DNA of 52,057 nucleotides from Ichthyosporea sp. XGB-2017a (taxonomy: Eukaryota > Opisthokonta > Ichthyosporea), in NCBI GenBank assembly GCA_002811675.1, contig PDIM01010260.1, forward strand, positions 108,378 to 160,434, given 5' to 3'. Of the stretch, positions 41,398-51,549 are shown in pieces (within the stretch, counting starts at the first letter, position 1; each line of letters starts with the position of its first letter). Position numbers and translations under genes: made by a program. The notes beneath the pieces are model-generated. The model was not told the origin of the DNA and made no database searches. It worked only from the letters and a program-made list of their open reading frames with translations.

Positions 41398-42116
41398 GCA
41401 TTATCATAAAGCCTTGATTGCAACTTTTGGTTCACCAAAGGCCACCTATCTTTGTTGAGAGAGTAGTTGTAGCTTAAGTTCTGGTCCTTGTGAATGGCCT
41501 CATCTAGCAAACTAGTTCCATTAAATTCCATCCCATATTTCTCAAAAAACCCTCTCATCCGCATGTTATTTTCATTCGTTCCCATTCGAAGTTTATGTAC
41601 CTTAGCAATTTCAAAAGCGTAAAACATGGTTAAGAAAAGAGCCTCCAACCCGTACTCTTTGCCCCATACCCGGGAACTCAATACTATCCCAAGCCATCCT
41701 TCAACCATACCATCTTCTACGGTCATATACTTTACCCCAACAGAGCCCCAGATTTCACCATTCCAATCCGAAGGCGATGCATCGAAAGAGGAATCGTCGC
41801 CGAAAGCGAAGATGTGAAAACACATTTCACGTGCATCAGAGCAAGCTTTCAGAATTACATCAAGCCTTTCGCGAAACTGTTCCTTGGACATGCCCACAAG
41901 AAAATGCAGGTATTCCATTGTATCTGCCTCATTGTGAATCTCACACAAAGCCTCGTGATCCTTTTCAGTTATTGGGAACCTCAAAGCGACCCTCCTTCCC
42001 TCCATACAATAACTTGGGCAGTACGGATTCCCACTGCAATATCGGACTCTAAAAGCCCTTCCGCAATATTCCTCAGACAAAAGATCTCCACTTCCACAAC
42101 AATGACACAAAACCAT
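41385..42116 (-). CDS. GNAT family N-acetyltransferase with Cys-rich N-terminus
   Basis: A 243-residue protein in one exon. Residues 45-235 look like the RimJ/RimL branch of GNAT acetyltransferases, which move an acetyl group from acetyl-CoA to an amine: VALRFPITEKDHEALCEIHN at the start, VEGWLGIVLSSRVWGKEYGLEAL for the acetyl-CoA loop and helix, and HKLRMGTNENNMRMRGFFEKYGME for the last conserved block. The first 37 residues hold seven cysteines (4, 6, 7, 18, 27, 33 and 37), perhaps a small metal-binding knuckle; this is not a standard part of the family. It lies between GH-GT paralogues B and C on the opposite strand, only 37 bases from the stop codon of B. Whether it acts with them is unknown. 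Confidence 0.8.
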   Translation of the reverse strand: MVLCHCCGSGDLLSEEYCGRAFRVRYCSGNPYCPSYCMEGRRVALRFPITEKDHEALCEIHNEADTMEYLHFLVGMSKEQFRERLDVILKACSDAREMCFHIFAFGDDSSFDASPSDWNGEIWGSVGVKYMTVEDGMVEGWLGIVLSSRVWGKEYGLEALFLTMFYAFEIAKVHKLRMGTNENNMRMRGFFEKYGMEFNGTSLLDEAIHKDQNLSYNYSLNKDRWPLVNQKLQSRLYDNAIKS

Positions 42117-44404
42117 TATTCAACTACCGTCCTTCCTCGCACTCATTAAGCCAAGTCTGAAATCATAAACTGCAACTCCCCACCCACGCAAGAAAAGCAA
42201 AAAGACAACAGAGCAACCAAAGTACCAAACAAAAAAAACAAAAAACCCCACAAAAACGCTATGGAGAGGGGGACAAGGAATAAAATTGAGGGGGTGTGCT
42301 ATGTATTTTGAGTTTTTGAACGGTTGTTAGACTGCGCCATTGCTAACTGCCCCCCCCCTCTCTATCTTTCACCCTTCCAAAGGACACACTTCCCTCTGTT
42401 GTTATGTTAAAACGAGGTTCCTTTGCCCGCTAAAGAAGTTCGGAAGGCCCAAGTTGTAGGCGGCTAATAAATAAAACTTAATAAGCTCACTAAGCACAAA
42501 GAGAAGCCAGACTTCCATTCCAGTTACATAATACAATTTCTCTTTGCTGCTTGGTACCTTCATTCACACTTTGGACACACTCCAGACACATACCAGAACA
42601 TTCATTATAGATATTTAGACCATTGAATGAGGGCAGACGCGCAGATGTGAAATTTGTATTATTTCAGCTGTTGTGTTTTGAGCAGGATAAGAGATAAGAG
42701 ATGTATCCCGTAGTACTACATCGGAACGCACATAGAGGGCTTACGTGATGGTTCACACATTCCTCAACTTCTTTGAACAGATGTGCATCCAGCAATACAA
42801 ACGGAGCACTGGGAAGTGAAAATATTCGTGATCCGGTTTGCAATAGGATCGTTTGGTATGCAAAACATGCAGTGCTTGCGACCACAGAAGCTTTGCTATC
42901 TGTTTGACGTGCATAGCTTATGCGCCCATCCCACGAATTAAGCTACTCGTCGCAAATACCTTAACCTTATTTGGAATTTAAGACTCTTCAGCTGCTACCT
43001 GGGGGCCTGCCATCTGTTATCTTGCTGAATCTGGAGGAGTACTCTGAACGAGTGGGTGCAGAAGAGTAGCCCCACCCGGCACCCCGCACCATTCCTCTGA
43101 CCCTCATAAGTCTCCAGCTGGAACTTAGTGCATGGCGTCCTGGATTTCACACTTGAAGACCAAAAAAGAAAAAAAAACCGCTGGCCAATAAACATTTCTC
43201 ACACAGCGTGTACATGTGCAGAGCTTAGGTGCCTATTGCAGCAGTGAGGTGATGAGGGACTTGGGACTTGGTGGCAGCACAATTATCGACCTAGTCGGTC
43301 CTCGGCACGAATATAACTTTCTTTCACCACTGCGGCCTGCAGACTGCAGCTGTGACCTGCACTCCGCGGTTAATTTAGCCACAAACAGCTGATGAGGAGG
43401 ATGCGCAGGTATGCAGCAGCTGGGTGTAGGTTAGAAAGCACATCAATTATGTAGCTGCAGTAGTACGGTACTTGTAATGAATCATGAATTTCAAGATGGA
43501 CTTGGGATGTGTTTCATTCACTATTTCACAATGCAGGTCCCCTTTTAGCTGGTTTTTCTTCCATCCTTGAGTAATTCTTCTCCTCCTCGCGCAATCACTT
43601 TTGGATCGGGGCCCATAATATTTTGGCTTTTCTTCAATATGGTGGAAAATTCAAAATTCCTGTTCGCTTTTATTTTTTTTCCCCTTTGAGTTTTTTGGTT
43701 CACCATAATAATAACATATAGCTCTTTTAATTTTTGTTTTTGGGTCACATACCGAGACCCAGACCTGCAAAATATGCTAGAGCTCTCTAGAGTGGCAGGG
43801 ACACTGTATTGTAACACCTGCAGCTTCAGAGACCCTATCACACATATTTCCTATGACCCGCGATGGTGCACGGTAATAAATACAACAAACATATTTTCAA
43901 TGGGGATGCAGCCAGCAAGTGAGGGACGGGCCCCGCTATTTCAAATAACGTGGATGGTGGTGCAGAGAGAATCCCCGGAATTGGGTGGAGGGTCCCCTTA
44001 CTATTTTGGGACCTCTTACTAACTAGAGAGGAAGAGGGAGAGGGAAGAGGACCAAAGGGTGGCTCGTGGGTGATTGACCAATGGTATGCACTACCTTGAA
44101 TGTCTTGAGAATGTGCAAAGACCCCGTCTTCTCTTCTTTCTCCAGCATTACTAATTCAGTTTGTTTGGATTAGTTAAAAACATTTACTCGCAGAATCTCA
44201 CCTCCTTTCCTTTTCTTTTGTGATTGCATTGTGTTGATCTCTGATATTATCTTTTTGGAGTGAGTCTTTATTTTGTTTTTGTGTTCGTCAGTGTAGTGGT
44301 AGCTGTCGGATTATCTATCCTGTGGTTTGTTTGGCGTTTGGTGCTTTGATGAAGGGTGGCTGGGAGTGTTTGTTCTGCGGGTGCTGATCTTTTCTACTTT
44401 CTAG
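42117..44404. other. long non-coding region upstream of GH-GT gene C
   Basis: About 2.3 kb between divergent starts (acetyltransferase minus, paralogue C plus). No open frame with protein-like composition is found on either strand, and no RNA gene is recognised. The C-proximal 300 bases are T- and G-rich with short GTTTTTGTGTT runs, probably promoter and leader of C. Confidence 0.5.
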
Positions 44405-47400
44405 ATGGAAATGTTTTCCAGTTTTAATATTTTTGGAAAATCCTTCCAAGGGTATGCAAAGTATGCATTGCTATTTGTTTTATTTTTTGGTGTATGTGGG
44501 GTTTTTGTAGCACAAGAAGGAACGTTGAGGATTCCTTCTTGGAATGTGAAAGGGAAAACGTGGACTCGTCGTGCAGACTCATCAACACTTAAAATAGCTG
44601 CAGCAGTGGACGGAGAAGAGTTTTACGTTCCTAAAACCATAAGCTTTTCTGGAGTTACCTCTGGCACATATGGAGGCTCGGCTTCTCAAAGTGGACTTTT
44701 TAAAAAGTTTGGCTTTATGGCGGGTATGAATTTGGGTGGTGCAAAGCCCGGGTATGATCCAGGAGAGCTGCCGTTGACATTTGATGATTATATGCGCTAC
44801 TTTAGTTATATGAAGCAGCTTAACTCTAACGTGGCCCGTATCTACACTATTTTGCCCCCGTCATTTTACGAAGCCCTGTATGAGTATAACCAACAGAATC
44901 CCAACGACCCTATATTTGTTCTTCATGGAATATGGTCGCCGGAAGAAGAGTTGAGCGGTGAAGAAGGAAGAGGATCAGATGCTTTTGAAACAGAAATTGT
45001 GGACATAATGAAAGACAATATTTTTCGTTGTGTGAGTGCTGTTCATGGCGCCGGAACTCTTCGGTACACTTATACCAAACAAGGAGAGTTTTCCGTGTCT
45101 ATTGCTCCTTATGTTATTGGATGGGTAATGGGAACCGAATGGTATCCTTTTGCTGTTAATGTTACAAACTCAGCACATGTCGGAATGAAGCCTTTCGTTG
45201 GAAAGTATGTTCAAAGTAATGCTAACGCCTCACCTTTTGAGAATTGGATTGCTGAAATGCTTAATGAAGTAGCTCTTCAAGACGCATCTTTTGGATGGGA
45301 AAGGCCATTGACGTTTACGAATTGGGTGACTACCGATCCCTTAAATCAGCCTCTAGAGCCGAGATTTGATATTTCCGAGGAAGACTGGATGTCCGTCGAT
45401 GCTTCACACATTGATACTACAAGTGAATGGAAATCGGGATATTTTATCAATTTCCATGCGTATCCGTATTCACCTGATTTCCTCCATTACAAGTTTAAAG
45501 ACTACTTTATCCCACCCAGCGTAGTTAATGGTGTTAAGGACGAAGATCCTTATTTTGCATACTTGCACCGGCTTAGAATTTTTTCAAAAGGCTTTCCTCT
45601 GCTTATAACTGAAGTGGGGTTGCCTACATCGTTCGGCTCCGCTCACGATGGGTATAAAAATAGAGATCATGGGCATATTAGTGAACAAGACCAAGGAATT
45701 ATGCTCGAGGAAGTGCTCTTGGAGATGAAACGTTTGAATATTAACGGCGTCATGCTCTTTGAATTGTTCGATGAATGGTTTAAGAAATCGTGGAACGTGC
45801 TGCTCATTGATACTAATAGAAAGACATGGATGAACCCACTTAGCTGTGAGCAATATTTTGGATTAATTGCTGTCGAGCCTACCAGGCCCGTTTATGTAGA
45901 TGCTGACGCATCAGATTGGTCTGACATTCCGAACGTGGTGGGCAACTATGAGGAGCTTAGGCAGTTTTCAGTGACTCATGATGCAGAATATTTCTATTTG
46001 CTCGCAGAAAGCAAAAAGCCTTGGAATGAAGCTTCTGAATTTTGGATTGGCATTGATTCGATTAAAGGGGGAAGTTACAAGAGCGAACTTTCGCAGGTCA
46101 AGTTTAAGAGGCCTGTTGATTATTTGATCAAGTATTACAACGGTACCGCAACAGTTTATTCGTCAATTGCAAATGATATGTATACCAGACTGTATGGTGA
46201 ATGGCTAGAAGGGTACGACCATGACGAATTCCCAGTAGATGACTCATTTTCTGGGCGTTTTGTCAAATGGAGGCTCCTAACTAAAATTCCAACAGAAGTC
46301 CCAAGGTTTAATTCTTCTTTTTCAAATTATATACCTCACTCGATTTTCAACGCCAGTGACTTGATCGAAGGTTCTTCACATCCTGAGAAAGACGATTTTG
46401 ATAATCTTTCAATGTTCAAAGCCACTGGAACAACCCTCGAAATGCGTATCCCATGGATGTTGATCGGTTTTGGGGATCCAAGCACACATTCGACATTCCG
46501 TCTGTCGGATATTAACAGGGAAACTGTGTCAAAAAGTGAGCGTTCTACTGGGCTGCATATACAGCCTACGTTTTTGGATGAGATTAATTCAGCGGAACCA
46601 TACAAATACGAATGGGAGGACTGGTTGGAGTCCTGTCACTGTGAGAGGTTTAAAGCCGGTGCGTATAAGATTGCTGACTTCTTTGACCATGTTCGTAATA
46701 ACATTGGGTCAACTTATGTCCCAAGTAGCAATGGGAATTACTTCCCAACAAAGTCCCAGTACTGTGAATGTCCGAGTGAGAGCGAAGAGCTTCAGGAAAG
46801 CTCTACATATCAATTTCACAAATGGTTTGCTTTAATATCTGTCTTGTTCCTCATTTCACAGTTGTTTTATGCTGGTCTCCTTAGGCCAGTACTAAACCAA
46901 GTATTTTTCTGCTATTACTTTCGTAAAGGAAAAAAGGAAGAGAATATTCGGTCTTTGCAGGTTGTTAATTTTATAATTTTCTCTGGGGTCTTTATTGTAA
47001 TCATGTTGTACTACGCTGATGGTGATTATTCAAATATTTTCCGGATGATTTCAGATTACATTGATTCTCTTGTTGATGCAGGGCAGCAGTTTGATTTTGC
47101 GTACGCTCTCTATTGGTTGTCGTTAAATTGGGACGGTCTGTTGGTTCTTTCGTTTGCCATATTTATTAGAATGCCCAAAGCTCTACCTGACAAAAACTTT
47201 TTTGAGAAGGAAGAAGAGACTGAGGATGAAACGATAAATGGCATCGACCCTTCCCACTTCGAAGAAATTTATTGTTCTCCAACACCATCTGTTGTAAACG
47301 AACCTATTGAAAGCTCTGATGATGATATGGTATCTATTCATGGTAATGATGAATCTTCTCAAATCACCAAGATTGAAAATCAGAATGAAGTTATAGACAT

Positions 47401-49057
47401 GAACGATGCCATGCCCGAATTTCCTCTTTCCTCGGAACCGATGTTGAATACTGAGCGATGTCATGCATTTGTAATCGCCTGTCACAATTCATCTGCAAAG
47501 ATCCGAAACACCCTGGAAGTTATTTTGCTTCATTGCGAACCCTGGCAAATTTTTGTAGCTGACAACGGCTCAACGAAGAAAGAAAAGCGCAGAACAGAGC
47601 GAATTTGCTTTGAAGTCAGCTATTGGTATAGAGAAGTCCACCCTGGATACAGAGGGCACCCAGTTAATTATGGGTATATTCCTCAAGGTAGTAAAACTAT
47701 TGCCCAGTTTGCGGCTTGTTATTCTATTTTTAATTATGAAAGAAACATTGAGTTTGTTACACTCATTGATGACGACACGAAGGTACCGCCGAATTGGTCC
47801 GAAAATGAAATCAAAGACATTTTTGACAAGAATGAGCAAACGAAATGTATTGCTTACGCCCTATGTGCTGGCAACAAAGAGTTTGCTTTGCCTCAATTTC
47901 AAAACTTCGAATATCTCCTTGCGGGGTATATGAAGATAGTACAAGCAAGGTTAGGAACTGCTCTTTTTGCTAGTGGGGCGTTCAGTACTTGGAGGACAGA
48001 ATATATTTTGGATGTTCTATTTCGCCACGATACTATGCATCATGGCGATGATCTTCAGCAGGGGTTGCTTCTGCACAAGATGGCTGGAAAGTCCTGGGTA
48101 GTAAACCCAGAAGAAGTTCATATTGGAAACTACAAAGTGGATGTAGCGTCAAGAATCTTGATCCCAACAGATGTTCCTGTATGTTGGGTACATTGGAGAG
48201 ACATTGTTCCAGACTTTATCAAAAGAAAATTGAAAGTAAAAAAGCCTTGTAGTTGCGGAGAACCAAGCTTGTTTATTCAAAGAGCTAAAGGTTGGGATGT
48301 GTCCCGTCAAAGGTTTTTGTGGAAATATGTGAAAATGATCTGTTATTGGAAAGAAATGTTTCATTGGCGTGGATTGTTTGCCAAACTAGTTGCTATCCAT
48401 GACTCTATTCTAATCATTAATGATTGGATTACGATGATCTACGGTATTATTCTCTTCATTTTGTCCGAAAGCAAGATGTTTTTTGTTCTTGGATTGGTAA
48501 TATCCTGGGCATTTCAAGTTTTCGTTTACATTGTGTTCGACTTTCTTGTTCTTTCCCCCGCTGGCTATCATGTAGTTCCTGAGGTAAGGGTGGTATTTCC
48601 CCTAGTTTACAAATTGCCGACTTTAACAGTCATACGACTGTACGGTATGTTTTACAATCTATTTTACTATTTGCCATTTGTGAGGAACAAAACAAAGATT
48701 AATAAGCTCTATGGCAATGAAGAAGAATTTAAAGATATGGTCGAGACTGCCTACCCTGAAAGCTCGTCGGATGGATCCTCGACTTCAGGGGAGTCGAATA
48801 GTTTAGGATCTTTTGAGCTTGATCCTGAAATGACGGAAATTCGCGCTCAAATGCAAAACAATTTTATCCAAGGAAGGAACGTATTTGACGATTTTGCAAT
48901 GATGCGTGACAATAGTAGAGAACTTGGACTCAGAATTCCAAACAATCTTTATGCTTTTCGGCATAATAGGAATGAAGTATTAGGCAATGTGGGGGCTCAG
49001 AAATGCTCTCTTCCACATTCCCTTTCTCTTCCAGACCTTAAGAAGAAAACAATGTAG
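44405..49057 (+). CDS. GH-CBM9-like-GT2 fusion membrane enzyme, paralogue C
   Basis: A single-exon protein of 1550 residues. An N-terminal hydrophobic segment (about 19-36) is followed by some 60 extra residues not found in A or B. The hydrolase-like barrel (about 100-485) has RIYTILPPSFYEA, Glu245 in GTEWYP, Glu403 in ITEVGLPTSFG and LFDEWFKKSWN. The CBM9-like domain (about 495-790) has FWIGIDSIKGG, TLEMRIPWMLIGFGDPS and Cys744/746 and 787/789 pairs. Three spans lie at about 804-921, then an acidic linker instead of the Ser-rich one. The GT2 domain (about 1019-1306) has ADNGS, LIDDD (1122-1124), HGDD (1215-1216) and QRFLW (1302-1306), then further spans and a tail ending HSLSLPDLKKKTM. A poly(A) signal is at 49104-49109. 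All candidate catalytic residues are kept, so it should be active. Confidence 0.87.
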   Translation: MEMFSSFNIFGKSFQGYAKYALLFVLFFGVCGVFVAQEGTLRIPSWNVKGKTWTRRADSSTLKIAAAVDGEEFYVPKTISFSGVTSGTYGGSASQSGLFKKFGFMAGMNLGGAKPGYDPGELPLTFDDYMRYFSYMKQLNSNVARIYTILPPSFYEALYEYNQQNPNDPIFVLHGIWSPEEELSGEEGRGSDAFETEIVDIMKDNIFRCVSAVHGAGTLRYTYTKQGEFSVSIAPYVIGWVMGTEWYPFAVNVTNSAHVGMKPFVGKYVQSNANASPFENWIAEMLNEVALQDASFGWERPLTFTNWVTTDPLNQPLEPRFDISEEDWMSVDASHIDTTSEWKSGYFINFHAYPYSPDFLHYKFKDYFIPPSVVNGVKDEDPYFAYLHRLRIFSKGFPLLITEVGLPTSFGSAHDGYKNRDHGHISEQDQGIMLEEVLLEMKRLNINGVMLFELFDEWFKKSWNVLLIDTNRKTWMNPLSCEQYFGLIAVEPTRPVYVDADASDWSDIPNVVGNYEELRQFSVTHDAEYFYLLAESKKPWNEASEFWIGIDSIKGGSYKSELSQVKFKRPVDYLIKYYNGTATVYSSIANDMYTRLYGEWLEGYDHDEFPVDDSFSGRFVKWRLLTKIPTEVPRFNSSFSNYIPHSIFNASDLIEGSSHPEKDDFDNLSMFKATGTTLEMRIPWMLIGFGDPSTHSTFRLSDINRETVSKSERSTGLHIQPTFLDEINSAEPYKYEWEDWLESCHCERFKAGAYKIADFFDHVRNNIGSTYVPSSNGNYFPTKSQYCECPSESEELQESSTYQFHKWFALISVLFLISQLFYAGLLRPVLNQVFFCYYFRKGKKEENIRSLQVVNFIIFSGVFIVIMLYYADGDYSNIFRMISDYIDSLVDAGQQFDFAYALYWLSLNWDGLLVLSFAIFIRMPKALPDKNFFEKEEETEDETINGIDPSHFEEIYCSPTPSVVNEPIESSDDDMVSIHGNDESSQITKIENQNEVIDMNDAMPEFPLSSEPMLNTERCHAFVIACHNSSAKIRNTLEVILLHCEPWQIFVADNGSTKKEKRRTERICFEVSYWYREVHPGYRGHPVNYGYIPQGSKTIAQFAACYSIFNYERNIEFVTLIDDDTKVPPNWSENEIKDIFDKNEQTKCIAYALCAGNKEFALPQFQNFEYLLAGYMKIVQARLGTALFASGAFSTWRTEYILDVLFRHDTMHHGDDLQQGLLLHKMAGKSWVVNPEEVHIGNYKVDVASRILIPTDVPVCWVHWRDIVPDFIKRKLKVKKPCSCGEPSLFIQRAKGWDVSRQRFLWKYVKMICYWKEMFHWRGLFAKLVAIHDSILIINDWITMIYGIILFILSESKMFFVLGLVISWAFQVFVYIVFDFLVLSPAGYHVVPEVRVVFPLVYKLPTLTVIRLYGMFYNLFYYLPFVRNKTKINKLYGNEEEFKDMVETAYPESSSDGSSTSGESNSLGSFELDPEMTEIRAQMQNNFIQGRNVFDDFAMMRDNSRELGLRIPNNLYAFRHNRNEVLGNVGAQKCSLPHSLSLPDLKKKTM

Positions 49058-49161
49058 ATCGGAGAGGGGAAACAGCAATTTTAATGTTGCGAAAGTCATT
49101 GTAAATAAATTAAATATTAATATTCCAGATATTTCCCATGCATATGCATCAGTTTATTAAA

Positions 49162-51549
49162 TTAAAGTTGCTTTTTGCTCGTGTGCAAATCATCCACCTC
49201 TTTCAAAGCCTTGAAATGCTCCAATTTACGCTCGTGGTCAACACGTCTCAAATGCTGGCGCACTGCACGGGGAACAGGCTTAATCAAGATTTCGATAAGA
49301 AATTGAACGATTATGAACAAATGCTCAACTACAGCAACGGCAATCATAAGTTCGTGGATTTCTAATTCACCGCCACCAAATTCCCTTTCAAAAACGTAAG
49401 GGATTCTTATGTAAACTGTTCCTTCGTACAAACAAACGGCCAGAAGGGTGTTAGTTACAAAAGTAAGCAAAGACAGTCCCCCCAGTACAGACTTCCACAC
49501 TTCAATGCTTTTTGTCTTTTTAGGATCACTACGTTTCGAATTCGAACAAACTTTGAATCCATCTGAACGCAATTCAAAAAAATTGTTCACAAAAGCCGCC
49601 ACAGGACCCAAAGTCCATACGCTCGAAAACATCGCGGTGAAAGAAAGTTGAATCATCATTTCACTGTAGTCGTCAAATGTGTCATAGGTTGGCAAGGTAC
49701 ATTCCAAGTAGAGTTTCCTGGCTCTCTTAAGTCGATTGTCATCTACTTCTTTCTGGACCATAGCGGCTTCCACAGCCTCATCCATGTGTGTAATTTTCGA
49801 AATATCATCGTCCGACACACCCCCCTCTGAGGTTTTGTGCTCTCTCTTCTCCAAAAGTTTCTGGGTTTTGCTTTTGACACGCAATTTATACCACAGGGTA
49901 GCAGGGGCGGCAACAACACTGGCAATGCCATTTTTTAGCTGCTCTGCATACGATGCCCTTAGAGCAAAATACGGAATTACGGTTTCATTTATAGCTCCAA
50001 TAACCTGTCCCGTAACAAGTAAAGCTATCAGTTGGGTTTGCAGCATACCAAACCTTGCTTTATCGTCTGTTGTTTCTACATAGTCTAACTCAAAAGGCAT
50101 TACAGTGTCCAGAATCCAGCGAGTATATTGACCAGCAAGCTCCCCAAAGGGGATGTGAACAAAGGCGATAAAGAAGAGGGATATAGTTGAATTCAAGAAA
50201 GTAAACACAAATGTCACAGTCCCCAAAATTCTGTCATACTCTGCCGACTTTTTGATGTTCTGCCAATCAACGGCCCACACAACAAACTTGGAATACAAAA
50301 AATTAAGCACTTCGATGTTAATAGCATACATAACAAACGCCCCATTCTGAACGAGCATTTTCGTCGGGACGTATCCCCCAAGTACAGTGCATGGGATCTT
50401 GGCAGCAGTAGTGTACAGACTAAACGGATTTACCGAATTTTCTTCATCGCTACACGTAAAATGGGTCTTTGCAAATAAGACAAATGAGAAGAAAAATGAC
50501 ATCGTAAACGTAAGCAAAAGGATCCATCCTATAAACATAGGAAACAGTATTAGTCTTTTCAAGAACCGCTTATATCTCGGATAATAGGACTTCATATCGC
50601 CTGTAACAGCACTCTTGACCAATCTATCGCCATAAAACTGAGGACGTTTGTCCTTGCTGTCATAGTCATTGACCTTCCAAAGGAGAGCCAATTCATTCTC
50701 CTGGCGCTCCCAGAACCTTTGGAACAGAAGCATCCATATGGTAATGAACAAGGAGTATGGCAGTGAATATGCTCCATCTCCGAAGAAATATACAATGAGG
50801 CCCAATATTGCAGGGCCCATTAACCAAAGGAAGTAGAAATTCAAATAAGCAAAATAAAAGGCTACTTTTTCTCCGAATTGGTCTTTAATTTCATGAATAT
50901 CCTTCGCGCTGAGAAACCACTTTGTTGACCATTTTTTCATCCATCGTTTGTTAAAATCTCGATCATGCAAAGGAAACATTTCTACAATAAAAGGGGACGA
51001 GTTTTCATTAATACCAGCACCCCCTTCTGCCCTGGGTCTGCTGATTGCGTTTCGAAGAAGGCGCATTCTCTCAGCCGAGCTTAACTCCATACTGCTATTC
51101 GGATTTTTCTTTAGCTCTTCCAACATGTTTGTTGACGTCACACCACGCTCGATGTCCGCCCACGAAGCCTTGTGCGCCTCGATAGTCAAGCGTGAATGAG
51201 ATGCGCTAACAATTGCCATGTACTTAAAGCTCGCTTCGATCTTTTCACCAGCCTTTCCGGTCTCGGGCACCTCCAGCAACTCTACATTTAAATTAGCGTC
51301 AGCAATCTGCTTAATTATTTTGAATATCTCCAACGGAACTTCCAAATCATTCCACTTGGGAAGATTCTGGCGATTCCGGCCCACTCCGTCGTCAGTTAGT
51401 GCAATCATATATTCCACATGCCGGACAAAACAAACATCATCGTTATCATACGCTCCAGTGGTCAATCTCTTTTTAATTGTCTCACCCTTTTCCTCCAGAA
51501 CATCTTTCGTTTTTTCCAACGTCTTTTCCAAAAATTGCTCCATCTTCAT
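49162..51549 (-). CDS. anoctamin (TMEM16) channel or lipid scramblase
   Basis: A 795-residue anoctamin in one exon. The cytosolic N-terminal domain (about 1-220) leads into FGEKVAFYFAYLNFYFLWLMGP, the typical first span, and PYSLFITIWMLLFQRFWERQENELALLW after it. About ten spans follow. Calcium-site residues are recognisable: Asn and Glu in the helix-6-like AINETVIPYF, the acids of DDYSEMMIQ in helix 7, and Glu and Asp of NNFFELRSDGFK in helix 8. These suggest Ca2+-gated lipid scrambling or anion conduction. It faces GH-GT gene C tail to tail (104 bases apart). Fungal and protist members are more often scramblases than channels, so scramblase is the better guess. Confidence 0.9.
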   Translation of the reverse strand: MKMEQFLEKTLEKTKDVLEEKGETIKKRLTTGAYDNDDVCFVRHVEYMIALTDDGVGRNRQNLPKWNDLEVPLEIFKIIKQIADANLNVELLEVPETGKAGEKIEASFKYMAIVSASHSRLTIEAHKASWADIERGVTSTNMLEELKKNPNSSMELSSAERMRLLRNAISRPRAEGGAGINENSSPFIVEMFPLHDRDFNKRWMKKWSTKWFLSAKDIHEIKDQFGEKVAFYFAYLNFYFLWLMGPAILGLIVYFFGDGAYSLPYSLFITIWMLLFQRFWERQENELALLWKVNDYDSKDKRPQFYGDRLVKSAVTGDMKSYYPRYKRFLKRLILFPMFIGWILLLTFTMSFFFSFVLFAKTHFTCSDEENSVNPFSLYTTAAKIPCTVLGGYVPTKMLVQNGAFVMYAINIEVLNFLYSKFVVWAVDWQNIKKSAEYDRILGTVTFVFTFLNSTISLFFIAFVHIPFGELAGQYTRWILDTVMPFELDYVETTDDKARFGMLQTQLIALLVTGQVIGAINETVIPYFALRASYAEQLKNGIASVVAAPATLWYKLRVKSKTQKLLEKREHKTSEGGVSDDDISKITHMDEAVEAAMVQKEVDDNRLKRARKLYLECTLPTYDTFDDYSEMMIQLSFTAMFSSVWTLGPVAAFVNNFFELRSDGFKVCSNSKRSDPKKTKSIEVWKSVLGGLSLLTFVTNTLLAVCLYEGTVYIRIPYVFEREFGGGELEIHELMIAVAVVEHLFIIVQFLIEILIKPVPRAVRQHLRRVDHERKLEHFKALKEVDDLHTSKKQL

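Noticed and set aside
43545-44022. Short frames on both strands upstream of paralogue C
   Set aside because: Irregular composition, no recognisable motif, no splice sites joining them to other exons.
42117-44404. Possible fourth GH-GT copy or remnant between B and C
   Set aside because: I looked for the family's motifs (LPPSFYEA, EVGLPTS, IDDD, QRFLW) in the visible frames of this interval and found none.
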